NCBI GenBank assembly: GCA_019309485.1
Contig: JAFDGC010000004.1
Coordinates: 1-64,000 of the forward strand
Source of the DNA: Deltaproteobacteria bacterium
Lineage (GTDB): Bacteria; Desulfobacterota; Desulfobacteria; Desulfobacterales; UBA2156
Length of the DNA: 64,000 nt
Direction: 5' to 3'
The position numbers were made by a program, and so were the translations under genes. Numbering within the stretch: the stretch's first letter is position 1; each line of letters opens with the position of its first letter. Shown piece by piece: positions 26,107 through 34,445 of the stretch. Below the pieces are notes generated by a model that did not search any database, was not told where the DNA came from, and saw nothing but the letters and a program-made list of their open reading frames with translations.

Positions 26107-27111
26107 TCAACGTTTGGGGTTCAACACCTTCTCCAGCAGCTGGAGATTGGCTTCCTTGCCCAATGCAATCACCGTATCCCCTGCACCGAGGGTGGTTTCA
26201 AAAGACGGATTGAAGAGCATCCGGCCGGAGGCGCTTTTCACGGCGATGATAATGAGATCGTATTTCTGCCGGATCCCGGAATCCTTGAGCATGACATTGA
26301 CCAATTCGGAGTCGGGACTCACGGGGATTTCTTCCATCTTGATGTCCGTCCCCTTGTATGCCAGGGCCAGATCCAAAAACCCGCTTACCGTGGGTCGGAC
26401 AATGCGATGGGCCATGGTGGCGGCCCCGATGTCGTAGGGCGACTCAACCACATCGGCGCCCGCAGCCTTGAGCTTGGCTTTGGAGCCGTCCGCCGTGGCC
26501 CGGGCCAGGATGAACAGCTTCGGATTCAACTGCCGGGCCGTGAGGACCAGAAAAACGTTGTCCGCATCCGAGCTCAGCGCCGCCACCAACCCCTTTGCCG
26601 TTTTGATCCCGGCCTTGAGGAGGTTGGCCTCTTCGGAAGCGTCCCCGGTGATGTACAGTACGGCGTCTTCCTCCATGAGAGGGACGAGTTCCTTGTCCTT
26701 TTCGATGACCACCACATCCATCGGCTTTTGCCGGACGTTTCGGCAAAGAATCCGGCCGATCCGGCCATACCCGCAGATGATATAATGCTTCTTGAGCCGT
26801 TCGATCCTTTTTTCCAAGCGCCGCCTCCCTAAGATGTTGCGGATTTGCCCTTCCAGCGTGAACTGTACCACCGCACCGGCCACATAAAAAAAATAGCCGA
26901 CCCCCACAAGTATCAAGGCCATACTGAAGAGGCGGCCGGCATCGGTGAGCTTTTGGACTTCGCTGTAGCCCACGGTGGAAAGCGTGGTGACGGTCATGAA
27001 GAGGGCATCTATGAAATTCCATCCTTCGATGATCATGTACCCCCAGGTCCCCATGAACATGAGACCGATCCCGAATATCAGCGATAAGAACAGATTCCGG
27101 GCTCTTTTCAT
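26107..27111 (-). CDS. Two-helix potassium channel with RCK (TrkA-N/TrkA-C) domains
   Basis: A 334-residue protein resembling MthK-type channels. An N-terminal helix (LFLSLIFGIGLMFMGTWGY), the pore loop TVTTLSTVGYSE with the potassium filter TVGYS, and a second helix (ALILVGVGYFFYVAGAVVQ) make up residues 1-95. The Rossmann RCK domain follows with HYIICGYGRIGRILCRN (about 110). A TrkA-C domain ends the protein (about 250-334). The soluble domain would gate conductance in response to nucleotides or cations. The gene is convergent with the cyclo-ligase gene and divergent from pcm. Confidence 0.9.
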   Translation of the reverse strand: MKRARNLFLSLIFGIGLMFMGTWGYMIIEGWNFIDALFMTVTTLSTVGYSEVQKLTDAGRLFSMALILVGVGYFFYVAGAVVQFTLEGQIRNILGRRRLEKRIERLKKHYIICGYGRIGRILCRNVRQKPMDVVVIEKDKELVPLMEEDAVLYITGDASEEANLLKAGIKTAKGLVAALSSDADNVFLVLTARQLNPKLFILARATADGSKAKLKAAGADVVESPYDIGAATMAHRIVRPTVSGFLDLALAYKGTDIKMEEIPVSPDSELVNVMLKDSGIRQKYDLIIIAVKSASGRMLFNPSFETTLGAGDTVIALGKEANLQLLEKVLNPKR

Positions 27112-27214
27112 GAGGCTTTGCCATCAAATCCATAGGGGTTCATGGCGCCGATTTACCCTCCTTTAAATAGAAAAATCAAGCCTCTTGTCTGCAAACCAGC
27201 CGAGGCCGGTGATT

Positions 27215-27300
27215 GAAGCTCCCCGCAGCCCCGCACGGCGGGATTTCCGCTTCACTCCAACAAGCCGGGCGGAAGGCCCTCCCTCTTGCGGTTCTTTGGA
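27215..27300 (+). repeat. R1 interspersed repeat, copy 2 (diverged)
   Basis: The first 45 bases (TTGAAGCTCCCCGCAGCCC, then GGCGGGATTTCCGCTTCACTCC) match the R1 family closely, and the tail keeps CTTGCGGTTC. The middle is replaced by an unrelated GGGCGGAAGGCC stretch. It lies between divergent genes. Confidence 0.75.
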
Positions 27301-27313
27301 ACCTAAGCTGAGC

Positions 27314-27331
27314 GTTTCAAATTTTTGAAAC
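27314..27331. promoter_or_regulatory. Operator-like palindrome upstream of pcm
   Basis: GTTTCAAA (27314-27321) and TTTGAAAC (27324-27331) form a perfect 8-bp inverted repeat with a 2-base spacer, in the intergenic region between the divergent channel and pcm genes. The cognate protein is unknown. Confidence 0.35.
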
Positions 27332-27399
27332 AGTTCAAGTGGAAGTATTCCGCGATATCGTCTTGACCCCCTGATGGGGTTCTGGTAGCAAACCCTTTG

Positions 27400-28059
27400 A
27401 TGAAAGCGGATTCCTTAAAATATCAGCGCCTGCGGGACGATATGGTCAAAACCCAGATCGAAGCCCGGGGGGTTTCGGATCCGGCCGTCCTTGCCGCCAT
27501 GCGCAAGGTTCCCCGGCACCTCTTTGTGAGTGAGGCCCTCAGGGATCAGGCTTACGGCGATTTCCCGCTCCCCATCGGCTACGACCAGACCATTTCCCAG
27601 CCCTATATTGTGGCCGAAATGACCGAGGCCCTGCAGTTGAACAAAGAGGATCGGGTCCTGGAGATCGGGACCGGATCCGGTTACCAGGCGGCCGTGTGCG
27701 CCGAAATCGCCTACCGGGTCTATACCATCGAACGGATTCACGCCTTGTATCTCAAGGCCCGGCGGTTCTTCGACAAACTCCATTATCACAACATCGTCAC
27801 CCGGTACTCCGATGGCACGGCGGGGTGGAAAGAAGAAAGCCCCTTCGACGCCATCATCGTCACGGCGGGGGCCCCGGAAATCCCCCAGACGCTCGTTTCG
27901 CAGTTGGCCATGGGGGGCCGGCTGGTGATCCCGGTGGGGGACCGGTTTTCCCAGGAACTCGTCAAACTGATCCGGGATGAAAAAGGGATCCGTACGGTAA
28001 GCCTGGGAGGGTGCCGGTTCGTCAAGCTCGTGGGCGAGCATGGATGGAAAGAGGCATGA
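27400..28059 (+). CDS. pcm: Protein-L-isoaspartate O-methyltransferase
   Basis: A 219-residue SAM-dependent methyltransferase. Motif I is [18 protein letters not shown], and the family-specific opening [17 protein letters not shown] and [21 protein letters not shown] are present. It repairs isoaspartyl residues in damaged proteins. The ATG at 27400 is used; a TTG directly before it extends the frame by one codon only. The stop is directly followed by the ATG of the YqaA-type gene, so the two are co-transcribed. Confidence 0.95.
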   Translation: MKADSLKYQRLRDDMVKTQIEARGVSDPAVLAAMRKVPRHLFVSEALRDQAYGDFPLPIGYDQTISQPYIVAEMTEALQLNKEDRVLEIGTGSGYQAAVCAEIAYRVYTIERIHALYLKARRFFDKLHYHNIVTRYSDGTAGWKEESPFDAIIVTAGAPEIPQTLVSQLAMGGRLVIPVGDRFSQELVKLIRDEKGIRTVSLGGCRFVKLVGEHGWKEA

Positions 28060-28641
28060 ATGCTCCGCAGGCTCTATGACTGGGTCCTCCACTGGGCCGA
28101 AACCCCTTACGGCACATGGGCCCTTTTTCTTCTGGCGTTTGCCGAGTCTTCCTTTTTTCCCATCCCCCCCGATGTCCTCCTCATCGCCCTCGCCATCGGG
28201 GCGCCCCAAAGGGCCCTCCGGTTCGCCTTCATCTGCTCGATCGGATCGGTGCTGGGGGGGTGTCTCGGGTACATCATCGGCTGGCAGTTCATGGCCGCCG
28301 TGGGCGAACGGATCGTGGATTTTTACGGTCTGAACGCCAAATGGGAAACCATCCGGGCGCTTTATACGCGCTATGATGCATGGGCCGTAGGAATCGCCGG
28401 GTTTACCCCCATTCCCTACAAGGTCTTCACCATCTCGGCCGGGGCCTTTCGGATCCACTTCGGGGTCTTTTTCCTGGCTTCCCTGGTTTCCCGCTCGGCC
28501 CGGTTCTTCCTGGTGGGAGGACTTATCTATCGCTTCGGCCCGAGCATCAAGGCCTTCATCGACCGGTATTTCAATACCCTGGTCGTGGCCTTCACGGTAC
28601 TCCTCATCGCCGGGTTTTTCCTTGTCAAACAATTTTTTTAA
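28060..28641 (+). CDS. YqaA/DedA-like membrane protein
   Basis: A 193-residue integral membrane protein with four to five hydrophobic segments. The family pattern FAESSFFPIPPDVLLIALAI near the N-terminus and the second-half FTPIPYKVFTISAGAF resemble the paired re-entrant motifs of VTT/SNARE-associated (DedA, YqaA) proteins. These are linked to lipid scrambling or proton-dependent transport. It starts immediately at the pcm stop and converges on nrdJ. Confidence 0.85.
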   Translation: MLRRLYDWVLHWAETPYGTWALFLLAFAESSFFPIPPDVLLIALAIGAPQRALRFAFICSIGSVLGGCLGYIIGWQFMAAVGERIVDFYGLNAKWETIRALYTRYDAWAVGIAGFTPIPYKVFTISAGAFRIHFGVFFLASLVSRSARFFLVGGLIYRFGPSIKAFIDRYFNTLVVAFTVLLIAGFFLVKQFF

Positions 28642-28658
28642 AAGGCGGACCTTGCCTC

Positions 28659-30854
28659 TTAGGAGCACTTGGAAAAGCCGCAGGCGTGGCACACCAGGCA
28701 CCCCTCCTGATGGGTCATCACACCACCGCAGTCGGGACAGACCCCCAACATGGTGTCCCCGGCTTCCAGGTTCGCGTGGGTGACGGCCTTGAGGACCTGG
28801 GCAATGGCATCCGGACATGAGAGGACGATCTTCCCGTTTTGCCAGGCCGGGGACGGGCAGCGGATGCCGATGAGCTGCTTGGCGATGGCCTCCACCTTGA
28901 CACCGGAGCGCAGGGCCAGGGAGATGAGCCTCCCCGCCGCTTCAATCTGGGAGGACGCGCACCCCCCGGTTTTCCCCATCTGGGCGAAGACCTCGCACAT
29001 CCCGGTATCATCGGAATTGATGGTGACATACAGCTTTCCGCACCCGGTGGTGATGCGCTGGGTAATCCCGTAAGTCCGTTCGGGCCGGGGCCGGGGCGCC
29101 ACTTGCACCGACTCCACTTTTCGGGTGCCGATGTTCAGGACCTGCCGCGCCCGGCTTCCGTACCGGTACAAGGTGACCCCTTTGCAGCCAGAGCGGTAGG
29201 CCAGGCGGTAAAGGGCGTTGACGTCCTCCCGGGTGGCGTTTTGGGGAAAGTTGACGGTCTTGGACACGGCGTTGTCCGTATATTTTTGAAAGGCCGCCTG
29301 AATCCTCACGTGCCATTCCGGTGCGATGTCGTGGGAGGTTTTGAACAGCTGCTTCACCGTCTCCGGAACGCTGTCCAGACTGTGGATCGATCCTGACGCC
29401 ACGATTTCGCGCACCAGGGCGTCGGAATAAAAGCCCTCCTTCTTGGCGGTCTGGATGAAAAGGGGATGGATCTCGTAAAGGGTCTTCCCGTCCAGGACAT
29501 GCCTTTCATGGGCCACGGCAAAAAGGGGCTCGATGCCGCTGGAGGTCCCTGCGATAATGCTCAACGTTCCCGTGGGGGCGATGGTGGTGGTGGTGGCGTT
29601 TCGCATGTGGGGCGTATCCGGCCCGTCGAATCGGCTTCCGGCATAGTAGGGAAAATTCCCCCGCTTTTTCCCCAAGGCCCCGGAGGCCTTCCGGGATTCC
29701 GCCTGAATAAACGCCATCACCGTCTCGGCCGTGGAAACCGCCTCCTCGGAATCGTAGGGGATCCCCAAAAGGATGAGCATGTCGGCAAATCCCATGACGC
29801 CCAGTCCGATCTTCCGGGTGCCCATGCTCATCTTTTCGATCTGGGAAAGGGGATACCGGTTGACCTCCACCACGTTGTCGAGGAAATGCACCGCCGCATG
29901 CACCGTCTTTTTCAACCGGTCGAAACGGATTTTCCCGCCCGTGACCATCTTGGTGAGGTTGATGGAACCCAGGGTGCACGACTCGTAGGGGAGCAGGGGC
30001 TGCTCGCCGCACGGATTGGTGGCTTCCACGGCGCCGAGATGCGGTATCGGGTTGTCCTCGTTGATGCGGTCGATGAAGAGCACCCCCGGATCCCCGGTTC
30101 GCCAGGCCGAGTCCACGATGGCATCAAAAATCCGTTTTGCCGGCACCGACGCCACAGGTTTTTCACTTCTCGGATTCACCAGTTCAAAGGGGGCGTCCTG
30201 TTCCAGGGCCTCCATGAATTCCCGGGTCAGGGCCACGGAAATATTGAAATTATTGAGTCGGGACAGATCGTTTTTCGCCGTGACAAAGGCCTCCACGTCG
30301 GGGTGGTCCACCCTAAGAATACCCATGTTGGCCCCCCGGCGGGTCCCCCCTTGTTTGACGGTCTCGGTGGCCACGTCGAAGACGGTCATGAAGGAAATGG
30401 GGCCGCTGGAAATCCCTGCGGTGGAAAGAACCATGTCGTTCTGGGGCCGGATCTTGGAAAAAGAAAACCCGGTGCCCCCCCCGGTCTTATGGATGATGGC
30501 CGTATGCTTCAGGGTTTCGAAAATGCTTTCCATGGAATCTTCAATGGGAAGGACAAAACAGGCCGCCAGTTGTCCCAGGCGCCGCCCGGCGTTCATCAGC
30601 GTGGGGGAGTTGGGCAGAAAATGCAGATGCATCATGAGATCCTCGAACATCCGGGCGGTTTTTCCCGCATCGGCGTTGGGATCAAACTTCAGATCCGCCC
30701 GGGCAATGGTATCCGCCACCCGCCGGAACAAGTCCGCCGGGGTTTCAATGGGATTTCCGTCCGCGTCTTTCTTCAGATAGCGTTTTTCGAGGACCATCCG
30801 GGCGTTCGGCGTCAGCACCGTGGTTTTTTTCGATTTTTTCTTAGGGGAACTCAT
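28659..30854 (-). CDS. nrdJ: Adenosylcobalamin-dependent ribonucleotide reductase (class II)
   Basis: A 731-residue class II ribonucleotide reductase. The active-site finger is [20 protein letters not shown], and [19 protein letters not shown] matches the phosphate-binding loop. A C-terminal zinc-ribbon-like tail with [18 protein letters not shown] carries the dithiol region. It makes deoxyribonucleotides without oxygen, using B12, which suits an anaerobe. The length is typical. Its ATG overlaps the stop of the LysR gene (ATGA), so expression is translationally coupled to that regulator. No cobalamin riboswitch is seen upstream. Confidence 0.93.
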   Translation of the reverse strand: MSSPKKKSKKTTVLTPNARMVLEKRYLKKDADGNPIETPADLFRRVADTIARADLKFDPNADAGKTARMFEDLMMHLHFLPNSPTLMNAGRRLGQLAACFVLPIEDSMESIFETLKHTAIIHKTGGGTGFSFSKIRPQNDMVLSTAGISSGPISFMTVFDVATETVKQGGTRRGANMGILRVDHPDVEAFVTAKNDLSRLNNFNISVALTREFMEALEQDAPFELVNPRSEKPVASVPAKRIFDAIVDSAWRTGDPGVLFIDRINEDNPIPHLGAVEATNPCGEQPLLPYESCTLGSINLTKMVTGGKIRFDRLKKTVHAAVHFLDNVVEVNRYPLSQIEKMSMGTRKIGLGVMGFADMLILLGIPYDSEEAVSTAETVMAFIQAESRKASGALGKKRGNFPYYAGSRFDGPDTPHMRNATTTTIAPTGTLSIIAGTSSGIEPLFAVAHERHVLDGKTLYEIHPLFIQTAKKEGFYSDALVREIVASGSIHSLDSVPETVKQLFKTSHDIAPEWHVRIQAAFQKYTDNAVSKTVNFPQNATREDVNALYRLAYRSGCKGVTLYRYGSRARQVLNIGTRKVESVQVAPRPRPERTYGITQRITTGCGKLYVTINSDDTGMCEVFAQMGKTGGCASSQIEAAGRLISLALRSGVKVEAIAKQLIGIRCPSPAWQNGKIVLSCPDAIAQVLKAVTHANLEAGDTMLGVCPDCGGVMTHQEGCLVCHACGFSKCS

Positions 30855-31759
30855 ACGGATTTCACCTTTGATAACGCCTCTTTTAAAAACTGTACAAATG
30901 CCGTGACAAGGGGGGAAGGGGTCCGATGGCGATGGAGGGTCAAATAGACGCTCCTTTTAAGGACCAGCCCGTCCACCGCCACCATCTTCAGGGCCCTGGC
31001 GCGTAAATCTTCCTGCACCGCCAGTTTCGATAGGATGGACACCCCCATCCGGCTTTTGATTCCCTGGCGAACGGCTTCCGTGCTTCCCATTTCGGCGATG
31101 GTGTTCAGGTCCTGGATGCGCATCCCCTTTTTCAACAGGCTCTCCTCTAACGACGCGCGGGTGCCGGATCCGGGTTCCCGGATGAGAAAAGGCTCGGTAC
31201 GCAGCGCCGCCAGCTCAATATGTGCTTTTCGCGCCCACGGATGTTCCGGGTGCACCACCAGGACCATACGGTCCTGGAAAAGGGCTTCCTGGAGGACCTG
31301 TCGATCTTTGACTTTTGCGCCCACCACTCCCAGGGCAAGCGTTCCGGAAAGAATGTCATCGACGATCTTCATGGTGTCTCCGATGGACAAAGAGACCCTC
31401 ACCTGGGGATAGGCGGCGGAAAATGCACCGATGATTCCGGGCAGGATATAGGTTCCGGGGATGGTACTCCCCCCCAGTACGAGACGGCCTTTCACCGCCC
31501 CCTGAAACTGGGCCATGGCCGTTTCCAACTCGTCTTTCAACACCATGAGCCGCACGGCATATCCGTACAGGATCCGGCCGGCTTCCGTGGGAACGGCTTC
31601 TTTGGCCAGGCGGTCAATGAGCCGGCAGTTGAAATGCGCCTCCAGATCCCGAATGTGACTGCTGACCGTGGGCTGGGAAAGATGCACGCTGTCTCCGGCC
31701 TTGGAAAAGCTTTTCAGCTCCACCACCTTGCAAAAGACCCAGAGATGCCATAAATCCAT
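30851..31759 (-). CDS. LysR-family transcriptional regulator
   Basis: A 302-residue regulator. The N-terminal winged HTH is [20 protein letters not shown] followed by [19 protein letters not shown] (residues 13-50). The effector-binding domain has type 2 periplasmic-binding folds from about residue 90. The target and effector are not visible. The gene overlaps nrdJ by four bases (ATGA), so it may affect nrdJ expression by coupling rather than by classic divergent control, because LysR proteins usually sit opposite their target. coaD lies 23 bases upstream in the same direction. Confidence 0.88.
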   Translation of the reverse strand: MDLWHLWVFCKVVELKSFSKAGDSVHLSQPTVSSHIRDLEAHFNCRLIDRLAKEAVPTEAGRILYGYAVRLMVLKDELETAMAQFQGAVKGRLVLGGSTIPGTYILPGIIGAFSAAYPQVRVSLSIGDTMKIVDDILSGTLALGVVGAKVKDRQVLQEALFQDRMVLVVHPEHPWARKAHIELAALRTEPFLIREPGSGTRASLEESLLKKGMRIQDLNTIAEMGSTEAVRQGIKSRMGVSILSKLAVQEDLRARALKMVAVDGLVLKRSVYLTLHRHRTPSPLVTAFVQFLKEALSKVKSV

Positions 31760-31782
31760 TCCCCGACACCTTCTGCCCGGGA

Positions 31783-32271
31783 TCAGGGCATTTTCGGAAA
31801 TTTCTCTTTGAGCCGCCGGTGAACAAGGGGGGGAACCATGTCGTTGACCTCACCGCCGAACTGGGCCGCTTCTTTGATAATGGAGGAGCTGGTGAAGATC
31901 CACCGAAGGCCCGTCATCAAAAAGACGGTCTGGATCTCCCGCCTGAGTTTCCGGTTCATCAAGGCCATTTGAAACTCATATTCAAAATCGGACACCGCGC
32001 GCATCCCCCGGAGGATCGCCTGGGCCTTCATCTGCGCCGCATAGTCCACCAGCAGTCCGTCAAAGGTATCGATTTCCACGTTTGAAAACGGCGCAAGGCT
32101 TTCTTTCAACATCTCGATGCGTTCTTCCACCGTAAAAAGGGATTTCTTCCCCGGGTTGACCAGGATCGCCACGATGATCTTGTCGAACAGGTTCAAGCCC
32201 CGCTCCACGATGTCGAGATGTCCGTAGGTAACCGGATCAAAGGAGCCGGGATAAATCGCAGTCCGTTTCAT
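31783..32271 (-). CDS. coaD: Phosphopantetheine adenylyltransferase
   Basis: A 162-residue nucleotidyltransferase. The T/HxGH motif is GSFDPVTYGHLDIVERG and the C-terminal signature is FTSSSIIKEAAQFGGEVNDM (ISSS-type loop). It makes dephospho-CoA in CoA synthesis, in the cytoplasm. The length is standard. It is co-oriented with rsmD upstream, as is common in proteobacteria. Confidence 0.95.
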   Translation of the reverse strand: MKRTAIYPGSFDPVTYGHLDIVERGLNLFDKIIVAILVNPGKKSLFTVEERIEMLKESLAPFSNVEIDTFDGLLVDYAAQMKAQAILRGMRAVSDFEYEFQMALMNRKLRREIQTVFLMTGLRWIFTSSSIIKEAAQFGGEVNDMVPPLVHRRLKEKFPKMP

Positions 32272-32337
32272 GCAAATGCCTTTTTTCGCAGGGAAAAGAA
32301 AACGTTCAACTTTCGCCGGTTAATTTTCGAGTCTTCT

Positions 32338-32400
32338 TCCAAGTAACTTCAACGTGTTACTTTATGATAAATCCTCGCCAAAGGCGGGGTGCTACGCTAA
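32338..32400. repeat. R3 structured repeat, copy A
   Basis: A 63-bp element with AGTAAC/GTTACT arms around TTCAACGT, then TTTATGATAAATCCTCG, then CCAAAGGCGGGGTGCTACG and CTAA. CCTCGCC-AAA-GGCGGGG can pair as a hairpin. It shares about 45 bases with copy B at 38846-38905 and its first half with 38727-38752. It lies between rsmD (ends 32414) and coaD (starts 32271), so on the minus strand it is in the coaD leader. Confidence 0.8.
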
Positions 32401-32413
32401 CCATAATTTTTTA

Positions 32414-32968
32414 TTATACCCCATATCGAAAAAAGGAGACAAGAGTTTTTCCGTATTTCCGCTGGTCGGTCAGTTCAAAACCAGGAACTTGAACAGACTC
32501 TTTGACACCGTGTTCCACCACCACCAGGGCCCCTTTCTCCAGGACGCCGCATTCAACGAGATTCTTCAACGCCGAAAAAACCGCACCCTTGTGATAGGGC
32601 GGGTCCACAAAGACAAGATCAAAAGACGCCGGGTGGCCGGCAAGACAGTTGAGATTCCGATTGATATCCCACCGGATCACCTGGGAACGCTCCTGCACCC
32701 TGCACCGGGCAATATTTTTTTCAAGAACCGAAACGGCGTCGGGATCCGCGTCAATGAAGACGGCAAGTCGGGCCCCCCGGCTCAATGCTTCAAGGCCCAG
32801 CGCCCCGGTTCCGGCATAAAGATCGAGTACCACGGCGGACCGGACCCGATGGAAAAGGATATTGAAGACGGCTTCCCGGACCCTCCCGGAGGTGGGCCGG
32901 AGGGATCTTTCTTTCAGGGAATAAAGGGGCGTCCCCTTCAGGTTCCCGGCAAAAATCCGCAGTCCCAT
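32414..32968 (-). CDS. rsmD: 16S rRNA (guanine966-N2)-methyltransferase
   Basis: A 184-residue SAM-dependent methyltransferase of the RsmD family. The motif I segment VLDLYAGTGALGLEALSRGA, the catalytic FVDPPYHKG and the N-terminal GLRIFAGNLKG followed by RPTSGRVREAVFN are all present. It methylates G966 of 16S rRNA on assembling 30S subunits. It lies next to coaD, a widespread pairing. Confidence 0.93.
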   Translation of the reverse strand: MGLRIFAGNLKGTPLYSLKERSLRPTSGRVREAVFNILFHRVRSAVVLDLYAGTGALGLEALSRGARLAVFIDADPDAVSVLEKNIARCRVQERSQVIRWDINRNLNCLAGHPASFDLVFVDPPYHKGAVFSALKNLVECGVLEKGALVVVEHGVKESVQVPGFELTDQRKYGKTLVSFFRYGV

Positions 32969-33013
32969 GAATTTTGCTCCGTTGCATGGATCCGTAAGTG
33001 AAACAGGGGGGCT

Positions 33014-34381
33014 TTAAGGCGGGGTCAGTCCCATGTTTTTCAGGGTGCGCTCGAGCCTTCGGGAATCCAGGCCGATTTGCCGCGCGGTCTTGGAAACATC
33101 CCGCGCGTTCTGTAAGAATTTATGCCGGATGTATTCCGTTTCAAAGGCCCGGGCCGCTTTTTCCATTCCATCAATGGAAAAAAGATCGATACTGGCTGCT
33201 TCCTGGCCGGTCGTCGGACCGGGATTGTACGGCCGGGGGATATCCGACACCTCGATGACCTCCTTTTCCACCATGATCGACAGGCGTTCCATAAGGTTCT
33301 TCAACTCCCGGACGTTTCCCGGCCACGGATACGCCAGTAAAAGATCACGGGCGTCTTCCTGGATCTGTTTCCGGGGCTTCCGACTTTCCCGGCTGAATTC
33401 CTCCAGGAAAATGTCGATGAGCAACGGGATATCCTCCCGGCGGTCCCGCAGGGGCGGGACCTCGATGGGCACCACGTTGATCCGGTAATAAAGCTCCTCC
33501 CGAAAGGTTCCCTTTGCGATTTCTTGCCTCAAGTCCTTATTGCTGGCGGCAATCACCCGCACATTCAAATGGAGCACCCGCATGCCGCCGATCCTCTGGA
33601 ACTGCCGTTCTTGGAGCACCCGGAGCATTTTGGCCTGGGTCTTCAGGGGCATGTCTCCGATTTCATCCAAAAAAAGGGTTCCGTTGGTGGCCAGTTCCAG
33701 TTTTCCGATTTTCTTGGCCGCCGCACCGTCAAACGCCCCCTTTTCGTGTCCGAACAGCTCGCTGTCGATGAGGGGATCGGGGATGGCCGCGCAGTTGATA
33801 TCGATGAGGGGCTGATCCGACCGGGGGCTGAGATGATGGATGCTCCTGGCCACCAACTCCTTCCCGGTGCCGTTTTCACCGGCGATCAGAACCCATTTGT
33901 CCGTGGGTCCTGCAGCCGCAATCTGTTTTCTCAAATGCGTTACGGCGGGACTGTTTCCGTGGAAGGAGTGTTTTTCAATGGTCTTTTTTCTTAAGTATTT
34001 GTTTTCCTCCTCCAGCCTTTGGAAATTGAGGGCGTTGTTGATGGCAACGATGATCTTATCGATGGAAAGCGGTTTTTCGATAAAATCGAAAGCCCCCAGC
34101 TTGGTGGCCTTCACCGCGGTTTCAATGGTGCCGTGGCCGGTAATGATAATGACCTGAATGCCGGGGTTGTCCTTCTTGATTTCCCGAAGGGTCTCGATGC
34201 CGTCCATTCCCGGCATCCAGATATCGAGAAGGACCAGGTCCGGGAACTGCGCATCGATGATTTTGAGGGCTTCATACCCGTTGGTGGCGGTGAGGACTTC
34301 AAACCCTTCGTCTTCCAGTAAGCCGCCCAGGCTCTGGAGGATGGAAGGCTCATCGTCCACGATCAAAATGGAAGGAAACAT
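33014..34381 (-). CDS. ntrX: NtrX-type response regulator with altered GAFTGA loop
   Basis: A 455-residue response regulator: receiver domain (residues 1-125, phospho-acceptor D53 in LVLLDIWMPGMDG), AAA+ domain (Walker A GENGTGKELVAR at about 169) and C-terminal Fis-type HTH (about 415-455). The sigma-54-contacting loop reads GAFDGA (residues 215-220, codon 33728-33730 encoding Asp) instead of GAFTGA. The threonine is needed for sigma-54 contact in classic activators, so this protein may regulate without sigma-54 remodelling, as some NtrX proteins do. It lies downstream of the NtrY-type kinase with a 64-bp gap. Confidence 0.9.
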   Translation of the reverse strand: MFPSILIVDDEPSILQSLGGLLEDEGFEVLTATNGYEALKIIDAQFPDLVLLDIWMPGMDGIETLREIKKDNPGIQVIIITGHGTIETAVKATKLGAFDFIEKPLSIDKIIVAINNALNFQRLEEENKYLRKKTIEKHSFHGNSPAVTHLRKQIAAAGPTDKWVLIAGENGTGKELVARSIHHLSPRSDQPLIDINCAAIPDPLIDSELFGHEKGAFDGAAAKKIGKLELATNGTLFLDEIGDMPLKTQAKMLRVLQERQFQRIGGMRVLHLNVRVIAASNKDLRQEIAKGTFREELYYRINVVPIEVPPLRDRREDIPLLIDIFLEEFSRESRKPRKQIQEDARDLLLAYPWPGNVRELKNLMERLSIMVEKEVIEVSDIPRPYNPGPTTGQEAASIDLFSIDGMEKAARAFETEYIRHKFLQNARDVSKTARQIGLDSRRLERTLKNMGLTPP

Positions 34382-34445
34382 GGATCCTTTCTCCTGTAAT
34401 CCGCTTGGCCCCGCCGTCGGGACTAAGAGCTTTTAAATAACCAGG

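Noticed and set aside
30855-31782. Cobalamin riboswitch controlling nrdJ
   Set aside because: nrdJ starts inside the LysR stop codon and no B12-box-like sequence is seen upstream of either gene.
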